Source: Terasakiella brassicae (GTDB lineage Bacteria; Pseudomonadota; Alphaproteobacteria; Rhodospirillales; Terasakiellaceae). Taken from it: a stretch of 35,272 nucleotides of DNA. How positions within the stretch are numbered: position 1 is the stretch's first letter; the number at the start of each line of letters is the position of its first letter. A program made the position numbers and the translations under genes. The notes under the pieces are model-generated. The model ran no database searches. It saw only the letters and a program-made list of their open reading frames with translations, and was not told the DNA's origin. Below, piece after piece: positions 15,237 through 25,164 of the stretch. The stretch lies in contig NZ_BMHV01000028.1 of assembly GCF_014641495.1 (NCBI RefSeq), positions 1-35,272 on the forward strand, written 5' to 3'.

Positions 15237-18200
15237 CATACATCCTCCACATCGAACATGAGGGTGTGGAAGGTTTCTTCGGTTAGGCGGACTTTCCATG
15301 TTTCGTCGGCGCGACGCAGGTTTTCGAGGTTATTGTCGCCATTGACGAAGATGAGGTCGAATTCCATGTCATGGGTGTTGTATTGCTGCTTCTGGAACCA
15401 TTCATCCAGAGCGTCATTGTCACACTCGTTTGTGTTGCGCCAGATAATCAGGGTGTTATCGCCATCTGGCATGGTGCCCGTGACTTCATAGATGCCTTTG
15501 GAACGACGCATGGTCTTCACGCGCAAGCCCAGCAGGTAGTTGAAGGTCTCAAGCATATCAACACGCACATTGCGGGTCTCATCATCGCGTGTGACCTTCA
15601 TGGTCACGTTGAACGGGTCTACAAAGCGATCCAGATCAAGCAAGGAACCCCGACTTTCCACATCCAGCATATAATGCAGCATGTAATCTTCACGGAAACC
15701 CGCATGCTGTTGAAGGAGTGCATTCTGTTGCTCTGTACGAGACAGGTTCAGGTTATTGGTTGCGTCTTCATAAGACTCAAGGCGGATGTATTTGGAGAAA
15801 ATAGAGTTTCCATCTGAACGGTCTGCTTGACCATCCTTCCAATTAGACGAATAGGTGACTTTCTTGACACGCGGCATGACAATTTCGTCAAAATAAGTGC
15901 CTACTTCAACTAAACAAAAATTCCGACTGCTATTGTCTCGTTTGTTAGCATCTACAACAGCCTGATAGGTGGTACCAGAACCCGCAAAAAAATCCATTAC
16001 GGTATGGTTTGACCAAGTTGTATGCTCGACGAGTCTTTGGATGAGAGTTGTTGGTTTAGGGTTGGAGAATGCCCGATTTTTTCCGAATAAATGGTAAAGC
16101 TGTTTTTCCCCATCCGTGAAATCGGTTACTACAGATTTCCCAACATTTGTCTCAACCTCATGCACAAAACGTTTTACTTGAGGGATTTTGTTTTCATCTT
16201 CCCCCCATGCAATACGGTGATCAGCAGCAAGATCATCAAAACAATTTGATTGCTTCCCAAAAGGTTGCTTAGGCCAACTCCACCCCCTTTTAGGGGCAGG
16301 ACAAGGTTGGCCTGTTATTGGATGTGTTGGCTTATAAAACCTAAATTCTGGATTTAAAGGGTCTTTAAAAGCTGCTTTTTGTGAATCTTCCTTCACTTGT
16401 GGCATTGAGGGGTTATCTTCACGCCAAACCCATATTTTAGCATCCTGTGCTTTTGCATCTGCATGATCTACTAATACATTATTTCGATTTCTATATTCGG
16501 CTCGCCTGTAGTTGTATAGTCCCTTCCAATCCTCAGCATTTAAGTCTTCATCCTCAAGTTCTCCAGCCATAGCCGCTTTAACCTTGGCTTTGTTCTTCTT
16601 ATATAACTCAGAGATTCTTACTTCCACATCGGCCAATGGCAAATACTGAGGAGTAATTTCCTCAAGAAGTTCCTGCAATTCATCCAAGCCCGGTTTCGGC
16701 TCTCGAAATCTACGAAAATCCGTTTTAGCTTCATGCAAGTTTTTAGCAAAGACTTCTACATATTCATGATTAGTTGAATAGGTAGGAGATTGGTTTTTAT
16801 TTGAGTTTTGAACCCAAATAATTTCTTCAACCTTATTTTCGACACCATAAGTGTTTTCCAAAGCACGTTCTAACTGGGCGCGTTCGTTGGCATCAATACT
16901 GGCAAAGAAAACACCTTTTTCACCCAAAAGACCTTTCGATAATTTAAGGCGATCAGAGATCATGGATAACCATGAGGAATGCTGATAAGCGTCCTTATAA
17001 AAGAAACCATCCCCTCCGGTGTTATAGGGAGGGTCAATGTAGATACAGTCTACTTTTTCTTGGTAGCTTTCCTGTAACAAATTCAAAGCATGAAAATTAT
17101 CACCATTCACCAATAGCCCGTTTGTGCTTTCATCCAGATCATCAACCTCCGCCAGCAAACGGTCTTTGAAGTCTTGATTATAAAACGCTGTATCGAGAAC
17201 CAGTGAAGGGTTGGCTTTGAGGAACTCGATGGTCAACGGATTGCTATAGGCAGGTGTCGTTTCAAATGACATGCTGCCTTGGTCGCTATCTTCGTCAGAA
17301 GTCGTCCCGATTTCATCAATGGCGAAGAGTTTTATCCACTCTTCTCGTTGGGCATCGTTGGCGGCAATTTCTGCGTAAAACTTTTCGTCAATCCTGTCCA
17401 GCGTGATGAGCCAATTGGTTTCCAGCACGAATTTCTTTTTAAGCCAAAGCTTCTTCTGGAAATCTTCCAGTTGCGCCAAAAATTCAATGACCTTAAGGGC
17501 AATCTTTTTCAGGGTAGCTGCCTTGCTCAACATCTGTTGAGAGACCATGATCTGTGCATTTAGTTTATCAGGGTCATTGGGCAGCAGGTCGTCCAGCAGC
17601 ATAACTTCATTCTGAATGAAAAAATCGAGTTCCCGTTTGAGGAACTTGCCCAAATCTTTATGAATGAAATAATCAAACGAGTTCTTGGCGGTATAATCCG
17701 TCAAATGCTTTTCCAGCACCGTGCGGTCTTTATTCTTTTCTGTTGCGGCATTGGCGGAAAGAGCTTCCAACCAGACATCCCAATCTTCAATATCAGCGAC
17801 CAGCGGTGATCCTTCGGCCAATCCCAAGAGGGCTTCTACGGCCAAGCTATTCAAATCTTTTTGGCTGCGCTTTTTTTCATCTGCCCGATATTCAAAACGA
17901 ATGATTAATTCACCGTTTTCAACGGCAATCGGGTCTGCACCATGCAGGATGAAACGGCGTTCCTTATCGGCGGCCTCCTTGTTATTGTTTTGCTCGGTGG
18001 TGGCAGAAACCAGTTCAAAACGGACACGTTTGCCAATAATCGTACCAGTCGCCCCGGGGACAGCAGGAATAGTCACGGGAACCTTAAAGGCATAGGTTTG
18101 GAAATTTTCCGCGCTCTTGATGTAATATTGATCCGCGTTAGCCCAGTGAAGTTTGACCTCTTCCCCCTCGTAAGGAAGGGCATACACACCTTCCTTGTAA

Positions 18201-18613
18201 CGACGAAGCGACATAAAATCGCCATCACTGTAATAACGGGCAAAGAAGGTATAGAGATCGGAATAGACCTGTTCTTCCAGTTTCTCAATATCAACACCAT
18301 TTTCAAGCTCGGCACGGAGTTCCTGAATACGGGGAACCGCGTTCGGGTCCATGTTCAATGCTTGGGCATTCTTGATGGCACTATCGAGTTCTTCACGCTT
18401 GGAAACCATGCTTGCAGGTTGGAACTCAGCAAGAGCTTTTTTAACCGTCGGCAGCAGGTCTTGGTCCAAGAAGGTTTCAACCTCATCACGTTTGGCATTC
18501 ATAATACGGTATATGCCAAAGTCCAAATCCGCCTGATCCATCTGGAACATTTCACGGAGTTTATCTTTCAGTTGTCGAAGACGAGGTGTCTCTTCCTGCT
18601 TGTGCGTCGCCAT
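15236..18613 (-). CDS. Type III-like DNA adenine methyltransferase (Mod), 1,125 aa
   Basis: The catalytic motif is IDPPYN (526-531), and the AdoMet-binding motif DFFAGSGTT (874-882) follows it, the beta-class order of type III Mod subunits. An N-terminal extension of about 500 residues (mostly helical, with [21 protein letters not shown]) and a large insert between the motifs (about 600-860, likely target recognition) make it nearly twice the usual Mod length. Such long Mods are the kind I associate with SNF2-helicase-linked modification systems. It would methylate N6-adenine at an asymmetric site to protect self DNA. The stop overlaps the next gene as TGATG; the preceding gene ends 15 nt upstream. 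Confidence 0.9.
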   Translation of the reverse strand: MATHKQEETPRLRQLKDKLREMFQMDQADLDFGIYRIMNAKRDEVETFLDQDLLPTVKKALAEFQPASMVSKREELDSAIKNAQALNMDPNAVPRIQELRAELENGVDIEKLEEQVYSDLYTFFARYYSDGDFMSLRRYKEGVYALPYEGEEVKLHWANADQYYIKSAENFQTYAFKVPVTIPAVPGATGTIIGKRVRFELVSATTEQNNNKEAADKERRFILHGADPIAVENGELIIRFEYRADEKKRSQKDLNSLAVEALLGLAEGSPLVADIEDWDVWLEALSANAATEKNKDRTVLEKHLTDYTAKNSFDYFIHKDLGKFLKRELDFFIQNEVMLLDDLLPNDPDKLNAQIMVSQQMLSKAATLKKIALKVIEFLAQLEDFQKKLWLKKKFVLETNWLITLDRIDEKFYAEIAANDAQREEWIKLFAIDEIGTTSDEDSDQGSMSFETTPAYSNPLTIEFLKANPSLVLDTAFYNQDFKDRLLAEVDDLDESTNGLLVNGDNFHALNLLQESYQEKVDCIYIDPPYNTGGDGFFYKDAYQHSSWLSMISDRLKLSKGLLGEKGVFFASIDANERAQLERALENTYGVENKVEEIIWVQNSNKNQSPTYSTNHEYVEVFAKNLHEAKTDFRRFREPKPGLDELQELLEEITPQYLPLADVEVRISELYKKNKAKVKAAMAGELEDEDLNAEDWKGLYNYRRAEYRNRNNVLVDHADAKAQDAKIWVWREDNPSMPQVKEDSQKAAFKDPLNPEFRFYKPTHPITGQPCPAPKRGWSWPKQPFGKQSNCFDDLAADHRIAWGEDENKIPQVKRFVHEVETNVGKSVVTDFTDGEKQLYHLFGKNRAFSNPKPTTLIQRLVEHTTWSNHTVMDFFAGSGTTYQAVVDANKRDNSSRNFCLVEVGTYFDEIVMPRVKKVTYSSNWKDGQADRSDGNSIFSKYIRLESYEDATNNLNLSRTEQQNALLQQHAGFREDYMLHYMLDVESRGSLLDLDRFVDPFNVTMKVTRDDETRNVRVDMLETFNYLLGLRVKTMRRSKGIYEVTGTMPDGDNTLIIWRNTNECDNDALDEWFQKQQYNTHDMEFDLIFVNGDNNLENLRRADETWKVRLTEETFHTLMFDVEDV

Positions 18614-18628
18614 AGTGTTTTTCTTTCT

Positions 18629-19765
18629 TTAATCTGAGCGTTCGGTTGCAGCCTGATCCATGGCCAAAATGAAATTACCCAATAACAGGAAAATAAGCCA
18701 TGATGGATCGAATGTGTCGCCAATAAAAAATGCTTTTCGGGAAAAATATTCAACAAACAAAAACAAGGTAACTGCTTTTAATGTTGTGATTAACAGGTTT
18801 TGCAATGGTCCATTGTCACCTTCTACTCTGTAACGAACCCAAATTCGCATAACAGTTGATGAGATAAACGATACGGTCATAGTCAGGAAAATTACGGGCA
18901 ACCCAATCGTCAGCCCTTTTCGGATGATACTGTCTGTAGAAAAAAGTAGCCCTGAAATACGGACAAAAAAATCAGATTTTTGATTGAGAATATCAGAACC
19001 CGGAACAAAACCACTCGTCCACGAACCGAAGAAGACCGTCAAAACATCATGGAGAAATATTAGAGTTACAGGTGCCAACACCCAACAAATGACGGCAAGC
19101 CCAATCATCCCACCAATAACTTGGCAAAAATTTTCTTTATATTGTTTGTTTTGATAATAGAGCTTTACGGCTGGTCTTGGTAAACTACCGACATTGCTCT
19201 TTTTGACGTAAGCCGTCACCACGCTAATGGCGATACAGGCAGGTGAAGCCAAGGCCATCATTGGAAGGGACCAGCTAACTGTTTCCCCAAAAAACATAAG
19301 CCCTTCTGAACCTGTTAGTGCCGCGTAAATACCAAATATCGAAAGAATTCCGAGATAAACAGTCGTCGTCCAACGAATTGGTTTTCCCGCTAAGATAACT
19401 TCGACTTGGTAAAGTCGTTTGCTTTGTATTTTTCGAATTTTGTAGTCTCCGAGAAAAATGATTCCGACAAAGCGACCAATCATTTTCCCGGTAAAAAACA
19501 CCCCCATTCCCAAGAAAATAAACACAAAGCACCACAAGCCCAATATTACTGCCATAACAAATATAATGGACATATCATTCCAATTACTGGAAAGGCCACC
19601 GCCATTGCAGCAAGTTTCGCTCATTAACAATGTCAAGCTAAGCAAAATTAGAACGGGTACTACAACCCATATGGTGCCCATTGTAATTCTGGGAACTTTC
19701 TTGAAATCTTCAAAAAGCAAAAGATAGGCTTGATAAAACTTCTGTATCGAAGATAAGTTATTCAT
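18629..19765 (-). CDS. Polytopic membrane protein in the restriction operon (378 aa)
   Basis: The start at 19765 (MNNLSSIQKFYQ) is taken because the longer reading frame lies inside the helicase gene; this start is 4 nt after the helicase stop. About eight hydrophobic segments span the protein, e.g. VVPVLILLSLTLLM, IIFVMAVILGLWCFVFIF, TVYLGILSIFGIYAAL, IGLAVICWVLAPVTLIFL and WLIFLLLGNFIL. A CCNGGG loop follows the first segment. No transporter signature is recognised. It lies between the SNF2-type helicase and Mod genes. Membrane proteins in anti-phage operons often act as effectors, but that role here is inference. Confidence 0.75.
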   Translation of the reverse strand: MNNLSSIQKFYQAYLLLFEDFKKVPRITMGTIWVVVPVLILLSLTLLMSETCCNGGGLSSNWNDMSIIFVMAVILGLWCFVFIFLGMGVFFTGKMIGRFVGIIFLGDYKIRKIQSKRLYQVEVILAGKPIRWTTTVYLGILSIFGIYAALTGSEGLMFFGETVSWSLPMMALASPACIAISVVTAYVKKSNVGSLPRPAVKLYYQNKQYKENFCQVIGGMIGLAVICWVLAPVTLIFLHDVLTVFFGSWTSGFVPGSDILNQKSDFFVRISGLLFSTDSIIRKGLTIGLPVIFLTMTVSFISSTVMRIWVRYRVEGDNGPLQNLLITTLKAVTLFLFVEYFSRKAFFIGDTFDPSWLIFLLLGNFILAMDQAATERSD

Positions 19766-19769
19766 TGAC

Positions 19770-22661
19770 CTAACGTACCTCCCAACGAATGTTAAACAGC
19801 ATCTCAACCTGACTTTCGCTTTCCATACGTTTGCGCAGGTTGTCGATCAATTGATCTCGTTTTTCTTCCGCTTCATCCTGAACATCAAAGATTTCACGAC
19901 GGAGTTTCTTCTTTTTACGCTCCAAGTCTCTGATTTGTTCTTGGAGTTTCAATTGGGCATCAAGGTTTGTTGTTTTATTGGTTTCACGCTGTAAATCACG
20001 GATGCGATCCTTGGTGTCTTTCAGTTTTTTCTCTGCTGCAATTTCAACATCGCGCACCCATTTATCCAGCTTTTCACGTTCGTCATTAAAGTGCTTGTGA
20101 TTGCGCTCTTCGGTTTCTTGTAGAGCCGCCTGAATATGTCTCTGAGAAACCGTTTTCAGGCGATCTCTTTCATCTAAAGACAAAGGCGTGATGTCCGTTG
20201 ATAGCGAGGCCGTGCAATCAAAAATCTTTTCACAGATTTCTTGATCCAGTTCTTTTCCTTGATCTGTGAAGGCAGTGAAAAGTAAGAACTCATCATCTTC
20301 AAACGATCTGACATTTAAACGCTGTAACATCAAAATGCCCGACTGGCCTTGTAAAGCTTCAACAACGCTGATCTTGGTCGGATGATCGGTGATGTTGAAC
20401 GCAACCGTTCTTTCGCTCAAGTCGTACTGTGCTGCTGTATCGATAACGTATTCGCCGAGCCTGTGGGATGGTCGATAAAGATATTGCCCGTGAAGGTTGC
20501 CTTTTTCTTCCTTGTTGATGAGGTGATAGACACCCGTCTCAAGCCTCAAGCCCTGTGGCGGTTTATCAAGGAAGAAGGTCAGGTGATCATCATCGAAGCC
20601 TGCGCGTTCACTGAGCACATGCTTGCTGGTTTCCCAGAAATATCGTCCAAAGCGATCAATATTGCGTTTGGTTTCATCGAGATGGCTTTTCAATCGGCTA
20701 TGCACATCTTCGTCAAAATGTTCCAGCAGTTTTGAACGGGTTTCCGACATTTTGGCATTGATGATCTCGTCCATTTCGGCTTGGAGGACGTTGAAGGCTT
20801 TTTCGATTTCTTTGGGGTCACGACAATCTTGATAGATTTGCAAAATGCGTTTTTCAAAATCAATCCCGTTTTCAAGTGAACCAAGCACTTCATCAGAAGC
20901 ACCAAAAACACCGGAAAACAGATTGAACTTTTCAGTTAAAAGCTGATGTACTCGTTGGTCAGCTTCATTACGTTTGTTAAGGAAGTTAATGACGACGACA
21001 TCATGTTTTTGCCCATATCGGTGACACCTCCCAATACGCTGCTCAACTCTCTGAGGGTTCCAAGGCAGGTCGTAGTTGATCAGAAGAGGACAGAATTGAA
21101 GGTTAATGCCTTCTGCCCCGGCCTCTGTTGCGATCATGATTTCAGCTTCGTCACGGAAATGTTCCACGATGGCGGATTTTACATCCACCGGGCGTGATCC
21201 AGTGATACGCCCTGTACTGACATTCTTGTTTAGCCAGTTCTTGTATATTGATTTGGCAATATCATCGCCGTTCGTGCCATTGAAAAGAACGATCTTGCCC
21301 TTGAACCCATTTTCTTCAAGAAACGACAATAAGAAATCTTGTGTCCGTCGAGATTCAGTGAAAATCAGGGCTTTGCGCGGGGCATTGGTTTCTTTGAGAC
21401 TTGAGAAACCTTTATCCAATGCTGTCAGCAATGAACGTGCTTTGGTATCGGTCTTTAGGGATTTTGCTAATTCAATGAACCCTGTGAGTTCGTCAATCTC
21501 TCTTTGCAGGCTCTTGGAGTAAGCGGATGGGTCTTGCTCTTTGTTGTTTTCAGGTGTTTCAATTTCCTCAAATTCAAGATCGAACTCTTCATCAAGGTAT
21601 TCATCTACAATATCAAGATCACCCAAAATTTGGTTATCTTCATTTTCTGTAGATTGATTTTCCTTGAGAGCCTCAAGGCGTTGTACCATCGCTTCCAAGG
21701 TGCCGATGATGGCATTCGTTGAAGATGCCAAGAGCTTACGCAAAATAAGCGTAATGAGGTGTTTTTGCCGCTGTGGGATCGCATGAGTTTGCTTGCGGCT
21801 TAAAAACGCCGATACAGCATCGTAAAGAGCTTGTTCATCATCAGTGGGGGTGAACGGCACGGTAAGGGCTCTACGCTCGGTATATCGGATATATTCAAGA
21901 ACCTGAGAACGAAGAGTTCGATGGCAGAAAGGTGTCATCCGTTCTCGCAAATCCTCAAGGTCGCTTTTTACTGCCGTATATTGTGATCGGAACGAGCGAA
22001 TATGACCGAAAATACGATCATCAATCAAACTGGCGAGACCATATATCTCATCCAATTTGTTTTGTAAGGGGGTTGCCGTCAGGAGAACCTTTTTGGTGTC
22101 TTCCAACGCCCATTTAATTGCTTTGCCTATCTTGTTTTTGGGCAGGTAAACGTTTCTGAGTTTGTGAGCTTCATCAATAACCGCTAAGTCCCAGCTAACT
22201 TGGCGTATTTCTGCCTGCTGACGGTTGGCATATTGATAGGAGGTAATGACAATGGATTGCTTTTGATCAAAGGGATTTATCACGCCCTTTTTCTTAAAAT
22301 CCCGTGCTGTCTTTGCATCCAAAACAACAGAGGGTAGATTGAACTTCTCGTCCAATTCATTTTGCCATTGTTTGCGAAGAGATGCAGGACAGACGATAAG
22401 CAATTTTCGTTTACGCTCTGCCCATAACTGACAAAGCAGAAGACCTGACTCGATGGTTTTACCCAAACCAACTTCATCTGCGAGAATAACGCCTTTGCTT
22501 AGTGGAGAGCGAAGCGCAAAGAGAGCAGCATCAATCTGGTGTGGATTTAGATCAACACATGCGTCAAACAAGGAACGAGATAAACGCTCTACACCATTGT
22601 GACCGTGTTTTTGCGACAACACGTTAGCATAATATTTTGCATGAAACGGTGTGATTCGCAT
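19770..22661 (-). CDS. SNF2-type DEAH helicase/translocase (963 aa)
   Basis: Motifs of an SNF2/RapA-like ATPase are in order: NPHQ (39-42), ADEVGLGKTIE (61-71), VIDEAHKL (161-168), LTATPLQ (194-200), ATEAGAEGINLQ (511-522) and QRIGRCHRYGQ (541-551). An acidic insert (338-378) separates the two RecA lobes. A long coiled coil follows at about 840-950, rich in Glu, Lys and Arg. Such helicases translocate on double-stranded DNA and occur in defence systems with methylases. It is the first enzyme of the operon, 97 nt downstream of the XRE regulator gene, and its start (MRITPFHAKYY) is well defined. Confidence 0.9.
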   Translation of the reverse strand: MRITPFHAKYYANVLSQKHGHNGVERLSRSLFDACVDLNPHQIDAALFALRSPLSKGVILADEVGLGKTIESGLLLCQLWAERKRKLLIVCPASLRKQWQNELDEKFNLPSVVLDAKTARDFKKKGVINPFDQKQSIVITSYQYANRQQAEIRQVSWDLAVIDEAHKLRNVYLPKNKIGKAIKWALEDTKKVLLTATPLQNKLDEIYGLASLIDDRIFGHIRSFRSQYTAVKSDLEDLRERMTPFCHRTLRSQVLEYIRYTERRALTVPFTPTDDEQALYDAVSAFLSRKQTHAIPQRQKHLITLILRKLLASSTNAIIGTLEAMVQRLEALKENQSTENEDNQILGDLDIVDEYLDEEFDLEFEEIETPENNKEQDPSAYSKSLQREIDELTGFIELAKSLKTDTKARSLLTALDKGFSSLKETNAPRKALIFTESRRTQDFLLSFLEENGFKGKIVLFNGTNGDDIAKSIYKNWLNKNVSTGRITGSRPVDVKSAIVEHFRDEAEIMIATEAGAEGINLQFCPLLINYDLPWNPQRVEQRIGRCHRYGQKHDVVVINFLNKRNEADQRVHQLLTEKFNLFSGVFGASDEVLGSLENGIDFEKRILQIYQDCRDPKEIEKAFNVLQAEMDEIINAKMSETRSKLLEHFDEDVHSRLKSHLDETKRNIDRFGRYFWETSKHVLSERAGFDDDHLTFFLDKPPQGLRLETGVYHLINKEEKGNLHGQYLYRPSHRLGEYVIDTAAQYDLSERTVAFNITDHPTKISVVEALQGQSGILMLQRLNVRSFEDDEFLLFTAFTDQGKELDQEICEKIFDCTASLSTDITPLSLDERDRLKTVSQRHIQAALQETEERNHKHFNDEREKLDKWVRDVEIAAEKKLKDTKDRIRDLQRETNKTTNLDAQLKLQEQIRDLERKKKKLRREIFDVQDEAEEKRDQLIDNLRKRMESESQVEMLFNIRWEVR

Positions 22662-22758
22662 TGATGCCCCCCAAACCCCAAATCCACAATTGAGTTAGCA
22701 CAATACTGACGACAAGGCCAGTCATTACATGCAATGATGGTGCGCGTGCAGTTCTTTG

Positions 22759-23103
22759 CTACCGTTGACGCTTTTCCAAGGCATCAACCAGTTCTGCGAG
22801 AACTTGAAGGTCTGCTTCGGGAAATGTTTTTAGGGCATATTGAATTTTTTGTGCAGCTTTTGTGAGTTCAATCTCGGCAACGCTGACATCGCAATCATCA
22901 AAAAATGCGGATACCGAACATTCAAGCTTTTGGGCAATTTGTTCAATTGTGGTGAGAGAGGGGGACACTCTCCCATTTTCGACCTTCGAGATGGTTTCGA
23001 CGGTTTTTAATGTAGCCCGGGCAAGCCTTGCCTGTGTGAAGCCTTTTTGCTTCCTCAATGCCTTTATGCGGCTGCCAACTTGTTTTGATAATGAATCCGA
23101 CAT
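22759..23103 (-). CDS. XRE-family transcriptional regulator
   Basis: This 114-residue protein has a helix-turn-helix at residues 9-66 (VGSRIKALRKQKGFTQ ... VETISKVENGRVSPSL). The C-terminal helix (LQVLAELVDALEKRQR) may dimerise. It is transcribed first in the - strand defence operon. It probably controls both itself and the SNF2-type helicase gene, as C-proteins do in restriction systems. Likely binding sites are the 26-bp-spaced boxes upstream of its start. No catalytic residue is present. Confidence 0.85.
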   Translation of the reverse strand: MSDSLSKQVGSRIKALRKQKGFTQARLARATLKTVETISKVENGRVSPSLTTIEQIAQKLECSVSAFFDDCDVSVAEIELTKAAQKIQYALKTFPEADLQVLAELVDALEKRQR

Positions 23104-23120
23104 GAGTCGGATATTGCTCT

Positions 23121-23212
23121 AATTATTCAATTTTAACTATTGACGTAATTAATCAATATTTTTTATTGTCTCAATTATTCAATTTTTTAGCTTGTTGAAT
23201 TTGTTCAGGTTG
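23121..23212. promoter_or_regulatory. Operator array of 26-bp-spaced boxes between divergent genes
   Basis: Boxes AATTATTCAATTTT (23121-23134), AATTAATCAATATT (23147-23160) and AATTATTCAATTTT (23173-23186) repeat with a period of exactly 26 bp. A degenerate fourth, ATTTGTTCAGGTTG, is at 23199-23212. The region lies between the XRE regulator (- strand) and a membrane-protein gene (+ strand). A + strand promoter candidate, TTGACG (23140-23145) and TATTGT (23164-23169), is embedded in it. Binding by the adjacent regulator is likely but unproved. Confidence 0.6.
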
Positions 23213-23269
23213 AGATGGGTGGGAAATGAATATTCAAAACGGCCATCGCTATGACCAAGGGGGCCAAGA

Positions 23270-24148
23270 ATGAGTGAAACTCTGCATATGAAGAACCCGA
23301 ACACGGGTGAAGTCAAAATTCTCAATCCCGGGTTCAGTTGGCTGGCGTTTGTGTCGACACTTCTTTTAGGTATTCCGCTATTCATACGCCGCCAGTGGAT
23401 GTTTGCGGTGTTGGCTCTGCTGGTTTTTCCGGTGACGCTTATCATGGGCGCAATAGCGGATTTGAAATTTGGTCCGGCGTTTACAATTGCCATGTTGTGT
23501 AGCGCAGGATTGGGAACTGCATTTGGCTTTCTTGCCCATGACAATTACGTCAAATCTTTGCTGGGGCGAGGATTTCAGAAAGCCGCATCCGAAACGGGTG
23601 ATGCCGCGCCGGGACATGAAGCCAGTGCCCAATCGTCGTTTTTGAAATCCAAAGCTTTCAAAATTGGCGGAGCGGTGACAGCCATCTTGGTGATTGGCGG
23701 TATAGCGTTATCGCAACTTGGCGGAAGTGGTTCAGCATCGTTCAAACCTGATGCAACAACCGGGTTAATTGAACCCACTCAAAAGTCAATGGACGGTTAT
23801 TATCTTCCCCGGTGCCAAAGAGAAATCGCCAATCTCATGCTCAATCCTGAAACGGCTCAGTTTTTCGAAGCTGAATATCGCTACTGGGACAAACCTAAAC
23901 GCACAAGTATGCGTGGCGGCATAAGTTTGGCGGAGTTTAAAAGTCTGTCTACGGACGAACAAGAAAAACGTCAGCAAACTGAATTGGAAAACAGAGGGTT
24001 GGTCTTCGCCCAAAACCTCTCAAATCTGCCATTGGTGAATGTGAGAGTACGCGTCAAGGGGCATAACCGATACGGCCAAATGGTGACGAATTATGGCCTT
24101 TGTAAATTTTCAGAGCGTGGTCAACCTACTGCCGAGTTAGAGGAATAA
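23270..24148 (+). CDS. Membrane protein with DUF2628-like N-terminus (292 aa)
   Basis: The N-terminal 100 residues (MKNPNTGEVKILNPGFSWLAF, then three hydrophobic stretches up to residue 90, then YVKSLLGRGF) resemble DUF2628-type proteins; this match is from memory of the pattern. A further transmembrane segment at about 131-149 precedes a soluble C-terminal domain of about 140 residues, probably extracytoplasmic, with two cysteines (CQRE and GLCKF). It is followed 3 nt later by a secreted-protein gene, so the trio 23270-25164 is probably one operon. Divergent from the XRE regulator. Confidence 0.6.
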   Translation: MSETLHMKNPNTGEVKILNPGFSWLAFVSTLLLGIPLFIRRQWMFAVLALLVFPVTLIMGAIADLKFGPAFTIAMLCSAGLGTAFGFLAHDNYVKSLLGRGFQKAASETGDAAPGHEASAQSSFLKSKAFKIGGAVTAILVIGGIALSQLGGSGSASFKPDATTGLIEPTQKSMDGYYLPRCQREIANLMLNPETAQFFEAEYRYWDKPKRTSMRGGISLAEFKSLSTDEQEKRQQTELENRGLVFAQNLSNLPLVNVRVRVKGHNRYGQMVTNYGLCKFSERGQPTAELEE

Positions 24149-24151
24149 ATC

Positions 24152-24679
24152 ATGAAAACATTACTGATGGCATTTGTCCTACTTTTGGCAGCGGTCAACG
24201 TGCAAGCCGAAGAAGTCCGTGCGGGTTGGATACTTGATGATTTGCACAAAAGCTGCATGGGGCGTGCTGGCGCAACAGACACGTTTTGCGAATGTGCCGT
24301 CAACAAGGTCTATGATGCTGATTACACAGACGCGCAACTTGAAACCTATCTGAATGGCCCAAAAGACAATAGCGATAACAAACTGGTATGGGAGATCGGC
24401 GAATATTTTTGGCCCAGTTTAAAAAACACCTGCTCACAAGATGAGATCGGCATTCGTGCTGAAATGTATGGTATTTGCATCGAAGAAATGGACATTTTCG
24501 CGGATAATAAAGAGAAAGTTTGTGGCTGCCGTGCTGATGTCGGAATGGAAAGAGAACCTCTGGCCGTTCTTTATGGTTATTTCTCTGGCTCCCCGGATGA
24601 CAGTGATCCAAACCGCAAAAAACTGATAGCCATGCTTAAAGGCAAGAATGCATCTGTGAATGCAAAATGCGGTGGGTAA
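24152..24679 (+). CDS. Secreted Cys-rich protein with internal duplication (175 aa)
   Basis: A signal peptide occupies residues 1-19 (cleavage after VQA). Eight cysteines fall into two similar sets: C35, C46, C48, C94 and C109, C124, C126, C173, i.e. C-x10-CxC-x45-C and C-x14-CxC-x46-C. This implies two tandem disulfide modules stabilised in the periplasm. No known family is recognised. AGAGGA upstream of the ATG supports the start. Its end overlaps the next gene by 13 nt. Confidence 0.7.
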   Translation: MKTLLMAFVLLLAAVNVQAEEVRAGWILDDLHKSCMGRAGATDTFCECAVNKVYDADYTDAQLETYLNGPKDNSDNKLVWEIGEYFWPSLKNTCSQDEIGIRAEMYGICIEEMDIFADNKEKVCGCRADVGMEREPLAVLYGYFSGSPDDSDPNRKKLIAMLKGKNASVNAKCGG

Positions 24680-25164
24680 TCACCATGATGTTGGTCGGCG
24701 TGGTTTCCTCCGCCTCCGCCACTACTGATCAAGAATTCATGAACCCCGATCATTGGCTCGAACAAGAACGCCTTGCCAATGGTCGGGATCATGGCGGAGT
24801 GCATCTAAAACAACGTGCTGAATATTGTGATGCGGTGAGAAATGACATCAGTGACATTTTTAGCAGAAATGCAAACCGGGTCTGGTCGTTTTCCGTCTTC
24901 AAACCGGAGGGTTTTATGGTCATGGCTGACATTCAGAAGTTTGAGCGCAAATTACGCAATGCTTCCGAGTATGCCTATAAACAGATAAACCGTATTATGC
25001 ATAGCGGCTCTACCATGTCCGAATGTGATACGCAAAAAGATGATGCGGTAAATACAATGGCTTGCATCATGAGCATCCTGCCAAAGTTTGAACCCATTGG
25101 GATTTCAACAGAGCAATTTCAGACTGTCAATTGTGATTGGCAACTGGACCCGAGCCGCCCGTGA
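24667..25164 (+). CDS. Secreted protein with four cysteines (165 aa)
   Basis: A signal peptide is predicted at residues 1-18 (MRWVITMMLVGVVSSASA, then TTDQ). The mature part is helical with four cysteines (54, 120, 133, 156). It overlaps the previous secreted-protein gene by 13 nt, so the two are co-translated and probably act together in the periplasm. No family is recognised. Its stop at 25164 directly abuts the stop of the convergent gene at 25165. Confidence 0.65.
   Translation: MRWVITMMLVGVVSSASATTDQEFMNPDHWLEQERLANGRDHGGVHLKQRAEYCDAVRNDISDIFSRNANRVWSFSVFKPEGFMVMADIQKFERKLRNASEYAYKQINRIMHSGSTMSECDTQKDDAVNTMACIMSILPKFEPIGISTEQFQTVNCDWQLDPSRP

Noticed and set aside
17942-18637. Open + strand frame of about 230 codons
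   Set aside because: Antisense to the N-terminal part of the Mod gene; composition and lack of domain patterns mark it as a shadow frame.
22723-22736. Near-palindrome CATTACATGCAATG between the XRE and SNF2 genes
   Set aside because: It has two mismatches and does not resemble the 26-bp-spaced boxes; too weak to call an operator.
8895-23103. Known named systems BREX or DISARM
   Set aside because: No PglZ, BrxC or BrxL pattern and no DrmB (DUF1998) or DrmC (PLD) protein was found, although SNF2-type helicase and methylase are shared themes.
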